Shown piece by piece: positions 53,552 to 62,937 of a stretch of 64,000 nucleotides of DNA. Where the stretch lies: the NCBI GenBank assembly GCA_030280995.1, contig JASXTE010000015.1:930001-994000 (forward strand). Direction: 5' to 3'. The stretch is from Hemileia vastatrix (lineage: Eukaryota; Basidiomycota; Pucciniomycetes; Pucciniales; Zaghouaniaceae). The notes under the pieces were generated by a model. The model was not told where the DNA came from and did not search any database. It was given only the letters and a program-made list of their open reading frames with translations. The number at the start of each line of letters is the position of its first letter. Within the stretch, counting starts at the first letter, position 1. A program made the position numbers and the translations under genes.

Positions 53552-55603
53552 ATTGCAGAGAATGTAGCCAAAGGTTTCATCAGAGCCAGTAAATCTCCAA
53601 CCGGCTCCCCTGTCCTCTTTGTAAAAAAGAAGGATGGTAGTCTTAGGTTGTGTGTTGACTATAGAAAGCTCAACACAGTCACTAAGAAGAATGCATATCC
53701 TGTTCCTCCTATGTCATTACTTCTTACCCTTTTCAATGGTGCTAATTTCTTTTCTAAAATTGATCTTAGAGGCGCTTACAATCTGATTTGCATTGCAGAA
53801 GGTCATGAACCACTGACTGCAATGCGCACTAGATTTGGTAGTTTTGAATATTTAGTTATGCCTTTTGGATTATGTAACGCACCTTCAACTTTTCAAACTT
53901 TTGTTAATGATATCTTTCAAGATGTTGTTGAACAATTTGTAGTCGTCTATTTAGATGATATTTTAATATTCTTGAAAACACTAGATGAAAATATTCATCA
54001 TGTTCAACAGGTCCTAAATCGTCTTCGAGATCATGGTCTCTACGCCAAGCATAATAAATGCAAATTCCACCTCAAATCAATTGATTTTTTGGGTTTTACG
54101 TTGTCCACTGACGGTTTAGTCATGGATGACAAAAAAGTCCAGAAAATCCTGGAATGGCCTGAGCCCAAAAACATTAAATCGCTCCAAGGATTTTTGGGTT
54201 TTGCAAACTTCTATAGAAGATTTATTAAAGATTACTCTAAAACTATTTCCAATCTTACTTCTCTTCTTAGAAAAGACATTCCTTTTGTTTTTACTTCTAC
54301 AGCACGAAAGGAATTTGAAGCACTAAAAATGGCGTTCACCACAGCCCCAATTCTTCGACATTTTGATCCTTCTACTTCTACAATAGTTGAGACAGATGCA
54401 AGCGATTATGCTATTGCAGGGGTCATCTCCCAATTAAATCCTGAAACGAAATTGTTTCATCCTGTTGCTTTTGAGTCACACAAACTCATTGCAGCAGAAT
54501 TAAATTATGAAATTCATGACAAAGAGCTTTTAGCTATTATCCATTGTCTTAAAAAATGGTGTTCTTTTCTTCTCAGCCTAGATAGTCCTTTTCAAATTTT
54601 AACAGATCATAATGCTTTAAAATACTTCATGTCTTCCAAAGTGTTAACCAGGCGTCAAGCCAGGTGTGCTGAATTTTTGTCTGAATTTTCCTTCTCTATT
54701 TCCTACCGCCCAGGTAAAAACTGCATTGTCCCAGATATCTTGTCACGTCGGGACGACGCATTTGCTGACAAGAACCCAGCAAATGTGCAATCAATCTTCA
54801 ACAAATCAATGTTAATGACTCATCAACTTAATTCAATGACAATTCAATCTTTTCGAAATCCACTATCCAACATCCTCGAAGCTCAGTCGAAGGACAAATA
54901 TTGTTTAGGGTTAAAAGACAAAATACTCTCGAAGCAAGGGGCCAAAAGATTTAGTATTGAATCAGGTCTAGTAGTCTTCGAAGGTAGAGTAGTCATACCC
55001 GACAACAATGAGATAAAATTATGGACTTTCAACAGTCGACATGATTCTCCATTAGCTGGTCATTTTGGGGTTGATAAAACCTACCAGTTAATAGCAAGGG
55101 ATTTCTTCTGGCCAGGTATGACCAGGGAAATCAAGGCCTATATAAAAGCTTGTTACGAATGTAATAGGAATAAGGCTCCCCGTCACCGGAAGCATGGGTT
55201 GCTTCAACCACTTCCTATTCCCTCTAAACCTTGGGAATCTTTATTGATGGATTTAATTACTCAACTTCCTTTTTCTAATGTTTTTGATGCTATATTAGTA
55301 TTAGTAGATAGATTTTCAAAAATGTCTATTTTCATTAAAACCACTACTACTGCTACAGCAGAAGATTTGTCAAAATTGTTTCTAGAATATGTATTTTCCA
55401 AACACGGCTTACCAAATGATATTATTTCAGATAGAGGCTCATTTTTTGTATCCACATTCTGGACCCAACTGTGTCGACAACTCAATATCATGAGGAACCT
55501 CTCCACGGCCTATCACCCTGAAACCAATGGTCAAACAGAAAGAGTTAACCAAATCCTCGAACAATATCTTCGAATGTATGTCAGTTACCAACAAGACGAT
55601 TGA
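53552..55603 (+). CDS. Reverse transcriptase, RNase H and integrase of element S
   Basis: An uninterrupted frame of about 680 codons. RT: CVDYRKLNTVTKKNAYPVPP, LRGAYNLICIAEGHEPLTAM, MPFGLCNAPSTFQTFVNDIF and VVYLDDILIFLKT (YLDD catalytic motif); thumb: GFLGFANFYRRFIKDYSK. RNase H: IVETDASDYAIAGVISQLN, EIHDKELLAIIHCLKKW and ILTDHNALKYFM. Integrase: HHCC zinc domain (HDSPLAGHFGVDKTYQL, KACYECNRNK) and catalytic core LLMDLITQLPFSN, IISDRGSFFVSTFW and TERVNQILEQYLRMY, carrying the D, D and E. It copies element RNA to DNA and inserts it in the nucleus. It is interrupted upstream and downstream only by point-mutation stops. Confidence 0.95.
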   Translation: MAENVAKGFIRASKSPTGSPVLFVKKKDGSLRLCVDYRKLNTVTKKNAYPVPPMSLLLTLFNGANFFSKIDLRGAYNLICIAEGHEPLTAMRTRFGSFEYLVMPFGLCNAPSTFQTFVNDIFQDVVEQFVVVYLDDILIFLKTLDENIHHVQQVLNRLRDHGLYAKHNKCKFHLKSIDFLGFTLSTDGLVMDDKKVQKILEWPEPKNIKSLQGFLGFANFYRRFIKDYSKTISNLTSLLRKDIPFVFTSTARKEFEALKMAFTTAPILRHFDPSTSTIVETDASDYAIAGVISQLNPETKLFHPVAFESHKLIAAELNYEIHDKELLAIIHCLKKWCSFLLSLDSPFQILTDHNALKYFMSSKVLTRRQARCAEFLSEFSFSISYRPGKNCIVPDILSRRDDAFADKNPANVQSIFNKSMLMTHQLNSMTIQSFRNPLSNILEAQSKDKYCLGLKDKILSKQGAKRFSIESGLVVFEGRVVIPDNNEIKLWTFNSRHDSPLAGHFGVDKTYQLIARDFFWPGMTREIKAYIKACYECNRNKAPRHRKHGLLQPLPIPSKPWESLLMDLITQLPFSNVFDAILVLVDRFSKMSIFIKTTTTATAEDLSKLFLEYVFSKHGLPNDIISDRGSFFVSTFWTQLCRQLNIMRNLSTAYHPETNGQTERVNQILEQYLRMYVSYQQDD

Positions 55604-56296
55604 ACCACATGGTTAACATTGGCCGAATTCGCTTATAATAACTCGACTCATTTTTCGACGCAACAATCTCCCTTCGAAACCATTTATGGACGACATCCTC
55701 GATTCAACTCAATCCATGTAGGAACTAATCATCCTGCGGAACATTATCTTCGAACTATATCATGACTCCAAGAAGAACTTAAAACAAATTTGGAATCAGC
55801 GATTCGAAGATACAAGGAACAGGCCGACAAACATTGACAATCTGCTCCTTCCTTTAAACCAGGCGACAAAGTATGGCTTGACGCACGAAACATTCGAACA
55901 ACACGACCATCAAAGAAACTGGCTGAAAAGCGCTTGGGACCATTCAAAATCGACTCTGAAGTCTCTAAAACTGCATTTCGACTTAAGTTACCTCCTAAAT
56001 GGCAGGCGATTCACCCTGTTTTCCATGTATCTCTCCTGGAACTGGCTCGAGAAATATACCCGGGCAAGAACCAACCCCCTCCGGAACCCGTCGAAGTAGA
56101 AGATCATCTAGAGTGGGAAGTAAGTCATATCCTTGTTTCAAGAATGCGCAAGGGGAAAATTCAATACCTCGTGGAATGGGAAGGCTTCCTCAATGACTCA
56201 GACAAAACATCCTGGGAACCAGCCATCAATGTTTCTAACACCCCTGAACTCCTAAAATCTTTTCATTTGAAAAATCCTTTAAAACCAAAACCTTAA
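55604..56296 (+). pseudogene. Integrase C terminus and chromodomain of element S
   Basis: Continues the same frame after TGA at 55601: TTWLTLAEFAYNNSTHFSTQ, then TGA at 55763 and 55835, then APSFKPGDKVWLDARNIRTT, RPSKKLAEKRLGPFKI and LPPKWQAIHPVFHVSLLELA (GPF and HPVFHVSLL motifs of gypsy integrases). It ends with a chromodomain of about 50 residues (EWEVSHILVSRMRKGKIQYL, VEWEGFLNDSDKTSWEPA), aromatic residues included. The chromodomain can bind histone H3 marks and direct integration. Stop at 56294-56296. Confidence 0.9.
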
Positions 56297-57289
56297 AATT
56301 TCTTTTATTTTAAATTTTCTTTTTCTTTTTCTTTCTTTCTTTTTCTTGTAAAAAATCTAAAACACCTCTTAAATTTCTTAGCCTTGTTTTCTTTTTTCTC
56401 TTCTTTTTTCTTTCTTCTCCTTCTATAAAATTTCCTCCAAAACCAACTAAAAATAAAATCAAAATTAAAATTAAATAAAAAAAAATAAAAAATAAAAAAA
56501 ATAAAATAAAAATAAAATAAAAATAAAATAAATAGAATAAATATAAATAATAAAATAAAATAAAATAAAATAAAATAAAATAAATAGAACAAACATAAAT
56601 AATAAAATAAAATAAAAAACTCTTAAATCTCTCTAAAAATTTTCTTTTTTTCCTTTTTCAATTTTCTAAATACATTTTTTTCTTCAATTTAAAATTCTCT
56701 GTAAAATTTTCTTTCCTAAACATTTTTCTCGCTTTAAAACTTTCTTTCTTTTGAATCATCAAATCTTGTACGACACGACCATTTCCTCTAACTTAACTTC
56801 AACCTCTAAATCTCCCTATAAAAATTCTTTGAACAAATGATTCTTCTTTTCAAATTCTCTTTAAATTCTAAATTCTGTTTTTTTTCTCTTTTCTTTTTTC
56901 TTCCTCTCTTTTCAACTAAAATTTCCTAAAAAAAAATCAATCAACAACGTTTCGTAAAAAAACAAATTCTTCTTTCATTAAATTCTCAATTCAACAAATT
57001 CATCTCAATCACCAACCGTTTCTTTCCTCCCTCTTTTCTTACATAAATTTTTTCTCTTAAAAAACTTAAAACTTCTTTCTTTCTTATTTTAATTTTCTTC
57101 TTTCAAATTCTAAAGCAAAATTTTATTTAAAAAACTTCTTTTTTCTTCTCTCTCTCCTAAATCTTATAAAATAATAATATTCACCTACAATAATAAAAAA
57201 AAATAAAAATAAAAATAAAATAAATTAAAATAAAATAAAATAAAACTAAAATACAATTCTACTTTTCTACTTCTTTACATCTCTCCTTT
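56297..57289. other. Low-complexity 3' region of element S
   Basis: C/T-rich and A/T-rich sequence between the sense and antisense genes of S. AAAAT-type repeats lie at 56455-56620 and 57190-57260. The 95-codon minus frame inside (56305-56592) is hydrophobic low complexity and rejected. It must hold both 3' UTRs of the convergent genes. Confidence 0.7.
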
Positions 57290-58255
57290 TCATTTCAAAT
57301 TTTTCTCTTTTAATTTTTCTCGAACCAATCTTTTCATCTTCTCCAAAACTACCCTTATCTCCTTCCTGCATTTCTCAAATATCTCCTCCTCTCCTACCGG
57401 AACCACCTCTCCAATCTCCAAGAGTTCCTCTGCCACGTTGAAGGAAGCAGCGTCAATAATTGTGTCGACCTCCCCACACAACTCTTCTGCGAACCTTACT
57501 CGTTTACCTTGACAAGGTTTCTTCGACCACACCTGGTCCAGTGTGTCTTCAGGTTCTTCGTGTCCACCCATGACCGGAGGGTTTGCCTCAGTTGGCAAAA
57601 GCGAGGAAGGCTCCCCAATTGGGTCTTCGATGGTATTCGATGTCTAAACAAAACTCATCAGTAACCTCATCCTTTAAAAAAAAAAAAAACAACAACTAAA
57701 AGCTTACTTTGAAGATAGGGTCAGGTTCTAAGAATAACCTTGGCTCCACCTCTACCTCTGCTTCTCTTTTCTCCTCGTCATCCTCGATGACCACCCGTCG
57801 TTTCTTGGGTGCCCGCCCTGGAACAGGGACTTCATCTTCATCTTCCTCCACCAATTCATTGACCTCTTCTTCGACACCCCGCTTTGAACTCGTGGCTTGG
57901 GTTACCCAGGTTGTGATCTTGTTGTTGAGCTCCTTATCATTCTCCCCCACCGATTGTTCATCTCCAACCAAGACATCCCAAATGTCTTCGACCACCTCTT
58001 TTGTTTTAGGGATTACCCAAAACTTGTTCTTGGTAAACCGTTGTTTGATCTCTGCGTTCTTCGTCAATGCATCGCACGCCACTTGTCGCCAACGGCAAAA
58101 CTCGCATTTCTGGCGAGGGCCTCGCGTTGCCCTACTTAGACACAGAAGTATTCCATGCTTTCACAAGCCGTGCAAGCTTGGGAAAATTGTCGCGTAATCA
58201 TTCCCCCATCCGCTTTAGGGTGTGGAGGCGTAGGTGTGGGAGTAGGGCAATTCAT
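57290..58255 (-). pseudogene. Antisense accessory gene of element S: Zn2Cys6-type protein, spliced
   Basis: Minus-strand exons 58255-57708 and 57643-57290 with a 64-nt intron (AAA|GTAAGC donor, TACTGAT branch-like sequence, TTTGTTTAG acceptor); splicing keeps the frame (DPIFK joined to TSNTIEDPIGEP). The first exon begins MNCPTPTPTPPHPKADGG and has CTACESMEYFC, then after a 1-nt frameshift near 58137 RATRGPRQKCEFCRWRQVAC. Together this is C-x2-C-x6-C, about 12 residues, C-x2-C-x6-C, the fungal Gal4-type zinc cluster spacing. A basic NLS-like block APKKRRVV lies in acidic sequence, and the C terminus is a charged helix (FEKCRKEIRVVLEKMKRLVR). It may be a DNA-binding regulator or insertion-targeting factor of the element. 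The frameshift means this copy is probably inactive. Function is inferred. Confidence 0.65.
57644..57707 (-). other. Predicted intron of the antisense gene
   Basis: 64 nt, GTAAGC to TTTAG, with TACTGAT about 20 nt before the acceptor and a T-rich body. Removal joins two open frames in phase, each ending at the intron. Confidence 0.65.
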
Positions 58256-58366
58256 TATAAAAGGGAAATTAATAAATAAGAAGAAAAATATATATGGAGG
58301 AAGGGAAACTAGTGTGAGAAGATGGCTCAAGCTCAACGGAGTTCGCAATTCTTATACCCGGGCATC
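58256..58366. other. Spacer between the antisense gene start and the 3' LTR of S
   Basis: 111 bp. It would contain the 5' UTR or promoter of the antisense gene and the plus-strand primer region of the element; CTTATACCCGGGCATC precedes the LTR, with no clear polypurine tract. Confidence 0.5.
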
Positions 58367-59139
58367 TGTCACGCGCCACGTGACACTCGAGGCAAAAGCA
58401 GCTCATTAAATCAATAATATTGAGTCCTAAATCTATACTCAAAGCGCAGAAAGCAATTCTCCATAGCAACTGCGATCCCCCTTTGTGTACTTACTATTTA
58501 ACTGCGCTAGCCTAAACTCTAAATCTAAATTAGTCAATCTCCCAATAGGGTGCCTTAGTCTCCTTTTCAATAAGCAACGGACAGCGCTAGGATCAACGTA
58601 ATAGTACAGTAGTAGTTTTCATTAAAAGTTTTGTTAATTAATTAAAAAGGGGTAAATTGAACATGGACCGATATTTAGCAAAGAGGGTCTAAGTGTATGT
58701 TAGTAATGGTCAATGGTATGGGAATGGTGCGATGAAAGGGAGGTCAATGCAAGGAGGAATAAAGGATATAAAAGGGTTGGGTATTTGGTTCGATATTCCT
58801 TAGAATTAAATTATAAAACGTATTTACATTAATAGTGGTAAAAATCTTTAAGTTAAATCATTGTTATTGTATCTTTCTTTTATTTTCTCAATATTCATTT
58901 TTAAATCCTAAATCTTTGAGTATTGAGTTTCCAACCCTTCTTGAGATCTTAAGAATTCCTATTACCTTTGAAACTATTTTATAATTCTTCTCGAACGAAC
59001 CTCGAACCTGTAGCTCTTACTTCGAGTGACCTTCGAATCACTTCCTCAAATCATTCCTCTGTGCTTCAAAGAAGTTTCTAAATCTCTCATCTCACTTTCA
59101 GGAACATCCTCAATCTTGCGCGTAGGTCGTCCGGTGACA
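58367..59139 (+). repeat. 3' LTR of element S
   Basis: 773 bp, differing from the 5' LTR at 19 sites without indels. Followed by the target copy AGTAT (59140-59144). Confidence 0.95.
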
Positions 59140-59224
59140 AGTATTCATATAGGACCATTAAAATCTTCTAGACAAATGATCATTCAAGATAGTTCACATA
59201 TTTGTACTTGACCTCAGCCTGACA
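59140..59224 (+). repeat. 5' LTR of element Q, second part
   Basis: Resumes with AGTATTCATATAGGACCATT and ends ACCTCAGCCTGACA, exactly the end of the M LTR in element orientation. Followed by ATTGGGGGCCTTTCTTCAAG. Confidence 0.9.
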
Positions 59225-59813
59225 ATTGGGGGCCTTTCTTCAAGAATTCTGTTATAATCCAGTAAGTAAATGTTTCACAGAAGGTACATGTAAATAAAAA
59301 TACCTATAGAAACATTTGAATAATTACAAAAGGTTGGGGTCACTTATATAGTGATTACAGAAAAAGAAGCCCTGTTATATAAAAAAATTGTGATATTGAA
59401 TCAACAATTTTACCACTAATTTAACATATAATTGTTCTTAGTGGGAGTCTGTCAATAGACCAATTAAATTTATGATCTTTGCAGATGATAACCAATTAAA
59501 CTGAATAATTGATTTCTTTTAACAGGACTTTTAATCCCTTTCTATTGGTTTGTAAAATTTATTTATATTTGAAAAAGAATCTTACTGACAGTTTTTTTTC
59601 TTTTTAAATATAAAAACACGGCTAAATATTGTGGACCAGTTAAATCAAGTGACCACTTAAAAAGCATATTTGACTTTTGGCACTTAGAAATTCACATCAT
59701 ACCAATAAGTAAGCAATAAAATTGTCTTCAGTGGTATTGAAAAATACTGATAAAACTCCTTTTGAATTTTTCATATCTAATCTTTCAATTCTTTAGAAGA
59801 AATTCCACGTAAA
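59225..59813 (+). other. 5' leader of element Q
   Basis: Homologous to the leader of M in the same orientation (AATTCTGTTATAATCCAGTA; AATTAAATTTATGATCTTTG), with only one copy of the 84-bp unit that is duplicated in M. Not coding. Confidence 0.75.
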
Positions 59814-60095
59814 ATGTGTGACAGCAATGACATTGTACGTAATAAGGCAAAACCTTATAACTTAAGCCCTAGAGCTGAAAGACCTGTTACAGGACATTCA
59901 AATGGAGGACCAGGACTCTCCCATAATAAACAACACTCCACCAATGTCTCTGGAGGAAAGGGAAAGGCTTTTAAAGCAAGTTTCAGTAAAGAAAGTAAAA
60001 AATACATTACAAGAACAAATTCACTCCCTATCCACCCTACTGAACACCTTGACAATAAGAATCAACAATATAGTGGACCAGATCAACAACCTTGA
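59814..60095 (+). CDS. Gag leader frame of element Q
   Basis: ATG 59814 opens MCDSNDIVRNKAKPYNLSPR, AERPVTGHSNGGPG, matching the leader of M gag. Past GGKGKAFKASF the similarity to M is only incidental, and the frame stops at 60093-60095. The overlapping frame B starting at 59902 carries the conserved signal. Probably a short leader peptide or part of an upstream frame. Confidence 0.5.
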   Translation: MCDSNDIVRNKAKPYNLSPRAERPVTGHSNGGPGLSHNKQHSTNVSGGKGKAFKASFSKESKKYITRTNSLPIHPTEHLDNKNQQYSGPDQQP

Positions 60096-61427
60096 GAAAA
60101 GAGCAGCTCAAGGTTTCATAGAAGTCAACCAAGCTCTAGTAGACATAAAGGCTCAACCACAAACAGTGGCACCCACTGTAGACAATCTTATAGTACTAGC
60201 TATAGGCCTTGACCAAGGGAGTTGGAGAAAAACCAGAGAGAAAATCCCCTGTCCCTTTAGAAAAATAGAGTGAGATTTACTTGCTAAAGTAAGTTGGTTC
60301 CTGTTTTGCTAAAGCTCCTTTTAAACACACTTGACTGCTTGATGAGCCAAGAAAGTAGTCCCCAGATAGACTACCAGACCAAAGAACTGAAATGTAGAAC
60401 AAAGTCCACACCAGAGACAGCAAAGATACTTGATGTAGGCTGCAAATCCACACCAGAGACAGCAATAATACTTGCTATAGCTTGCAAGACTATAACAGAG
60501 AAAACAGTTGCCAAAGTTAAGTTAAATGAAGAACTTACTTGCAACAAACACAGCCAATTGTGGCCAGAAAACAGTGAAAACTGAGTGAGGAACAATGAGA
60601 TCACCTCCAGATGGTTGTATGATGATTAAGGTTGCCCCAAACTGTCTTATTCACTATGTACACACAGACCACTAACTAAGAGCCCATGCGCACCCACCAA
60701 ATTGCATAAAAAACCCTCCTGGAGCGTTCCCCAACCTCCTAAAACAGAGGCGGGCGGGCCACCCGACGTCGGAGATGCCGCCTGAAGCGGCCCGGCCTCC
60801 CCAAAGCCAGAAAACCAATAAAAACCACTAATCTACTTAGAAAAATTAGCTACAACTACTAAAACCTTTAAAACACGGAATTTCACTATAACAACATTGT
60901 GACATGAAATATAGAGAAAAATTAGCTCTATCGAATGGTACTAAGCACTTAACCCTAAGACTTAAGGTTAGCCCGTAAAACACAAAAAACAAAATTAAAC
61001 AGCAATCTTTTATAAATGAAAAATGAAGAAATAACCCTTTAAAACTCAGAATATGAAAAATGTCTCCAAGACATAAAATATAGAGAAAAACCAGGGCTAT
61101 CCAATGATAGCACCCACATACCGGCAGACCCAATATCCACGGAATAAAACCAGAAAAATACCCAATTCTTTAACAAATGTCAATTAAGACATGCACAAAC
61201 TGCACCAAATCACACAACAAAGGCCCCTGCCAATGTTGGAAGACCACACCACCAATTCCATAGCAACACCTCCAGCCCAAGAGGAGGAACAAAAAATAAC
61301 AGTAAACAAATGGAAATGGGATTGGTACTCCCAAAATTACAACAATCCTCAACAGCAGTGCTCCAGCAGTCACCCTTACAGGGGAAAGGCAAAGAGAGGC
61401 AGGGGAAGTGGGATAAGATCTTGGTAA
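59902..61427 (+). pseudogene. Overlapping upstream gag frame (frame B) of Q, split by a solo LTR
   Basis: MEDQDSPIINNTPPMSLEER, LLKQVSVKKVKNTLQEQIHS and EKRAAQGFIEVNQALVDIKA run to the LTR at 60177. After it, from 61249, TNSIATPPAQEEEQKITVNK, WKWDWYSQNYNNPQQQ and SHPYRGKAKRGRGSGIRSW follow, ending in TAA. The frame is intact on both sides of the insertion. GGGAAAG at 61382-61388 lies in a -1 slippery phase, as in M. Confidence 0.75.
60177..61248 (-). repeat. T-family solo LTR inside Q gag
   Basis: 1072 bp, TGTAGACAATCTTATAGTAC to TTGGAAGACCACA, with 4-bp duplication CCAC (60173-60176, 61249-61252). It has a 42-bp internal repeat (TCCACACCAGAGACAGCAA at about 60409 and 60451). Same family as the LTR of element R. 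Confidence 0.9.
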
Positions 61428-62937
61428 GTCATCCAACTCCTCAAAGTCAATTTTATCAACCTGACAATGAATTACTTATAGGAAATGAGATTGATAAGGA
61501 AATATTGGGTATTTTTGATAATGATTTAAAGGATTATTCATTTGAAAAAAATATGTTAAACTTGTCTTTACATGAGGACAATATAAATAGTTTTATTGAT
61601 CACCAGGATAATGCTATTAATATAAAAATTGAATCAAATGATGAGTCTTCTGAGTTGGACACAGAAAAAATAAAATATTTTTTGAAAAAGAATCCAATGG
61701 AATCAAAACTAATAAGTAAATTGTTATTGAGAATTGAAAAATTTGAAGAGTTCTTAAAAGAGTCAAACAATAATACAGAAAATGTATTATTACAGCTAAC
61801 ACAATCATTGATTACTACAGCCAATAAATTAAAAATTATTGAAAATTCAAATGATAAATTGATCAATAAGAATAAAAGATTGAATTCTGAGATTAGGAAT
61901 TTAGAAAGTAAATTAGAACATACTCAGAATGTTATGGCTACCATTGAAGGATGTGTTAAATTATCTTTTTCAAATGTAAATGATACTCTAACTCATGTAC
62001 CTGTAATAAAGGATAGTTTACAAAGAGTAGAAATAGAAGTAGAAAACATATTGAAAAATACTTTAAAAACAAAAGACAACACTTCTTATGTGGCAAGAGT
62101 ACCTGTTTTCATGAAACACACAAATGAAACACCAATTATGGAACATGAACATAGTGTCATGGGCTCTGAGAGCAGTAAATCAGTAAAAGATGAAATAAAT
62201 GATCATCTTTCCAAAGTAAGTGAATTACTGAATATTCCTCAGGTTAGGGAAGCAAGAACTAACCAAAAGAACTGGCCTAAGTTAGATCAGTACCCTTCTT
62301 TTGACGTGGATTCAAAATCTGATTGGCAGCAATTCATACAAAGAATTGATAACTTAAAATTTCATACAAATTACCTGATGAAGAAATTACTTCAAAGTTA
62401 ATATCTTTATTTACAGATGTGGCCTTATTATGGTTTGAATCTGTATTGAGTGAGGGAATTAATTACTCCTGGAATGAATGGAAGGCACTAATTGAAAGGC
62501 AATTGGTGGCCCAAAATTTAGAATCACTCAACAAAGATTGTATGAAAAAGCCAGATATAATCCAAATGCTGGAGATAAACCCATGGTAATTTTAATGAAT
62601 TTAATAAAAATCACAATAGCATTGGATCCAAAAATAAATTATGAAGAGTGGAAAGAAAAGATAATATACAACTTGCCTATATCAGTTAGAGACATTATTG
62701 TAGCTAGAGCTAAAACCATCAGAGATACCTCTGGATTCATTAATATATGCAATGAGATATTATTAAACCACAAGTATGAAACCAAGTATAACAACTACAG
62801 ACAAAGTGTTGACGTGGTAAAACCTACTACAAGTAAATTGCCAGTGGAGAAGAAAAAACCTTCAGCTCCCCTTGTTCCTAAACGACAAGAGAATAACACT
62901 TGTTATAAATGTAATGAGCCTTGGGTTAAGGGTCACA
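61310..62937 (+). pseudogene. Gag of element Q, frameshifted and truncated
   Basis: Frame 61310-62401 matches M gag (NELLIGNEIDKEILGIFDND; LRIEKFEEFLKESNNNTENV; NQKNWPKLDQYPSFDVDSKS). It is shifted by 1-nt deletions near 62360 and 62505, then continues at 62538 (MYEKARYNPNAGDKPMVILM; LPISVRDIIVARAKTIRDT) to the zinc knuckle CYKCNEPWVKGHT, where it is cut at about 62937. Its last Cys and everything downstream are lost. Confidence 0.85.

Larger units (their letters stand above)
50638..59139 (+). mobile_element. Complete Ty3/gypsy chromodomain element S with antisense gene
   Basis: 8502 bp with 773-bp LTRs (TGTCACGCGCC to CCGGTGACA) and perfect duplication AGTAT (50633-50637, 59140-59144). Order: LTR, gag, -1 frameshift site, protease, RT, RNase H, integrase, chromodomain, low-complexity region, antisense spliced gene, LTR. 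The LTRs differ at 19 sites (about 97.5% identity), 15 of them transitions. The coding part has no indel, but eight TGA and one TAA in frame. Confidence 0.95.
49217..62937 (+). mobile_element. Ty3/gypsy element Q, relative of M, nested and truncated
   Basis: The plus-strand 5' LTR (49217-50637 plus 59145-59224) is split by element S. A leader with ATTGGGGGCC follows, then gag up to the zinc knuckle, where homology stops at about 62937. Gag is split by a T-family solo LTR. Leader and gag are close to M. No protease or pol remains. Confidence 0.9.

Noticed and set aside
56305..56592. 95-codon minus-strand frame of Phe, Ile and Leu, membrane-like.
   Set aside because: It is the translation of AAAAT-type simple repeats.
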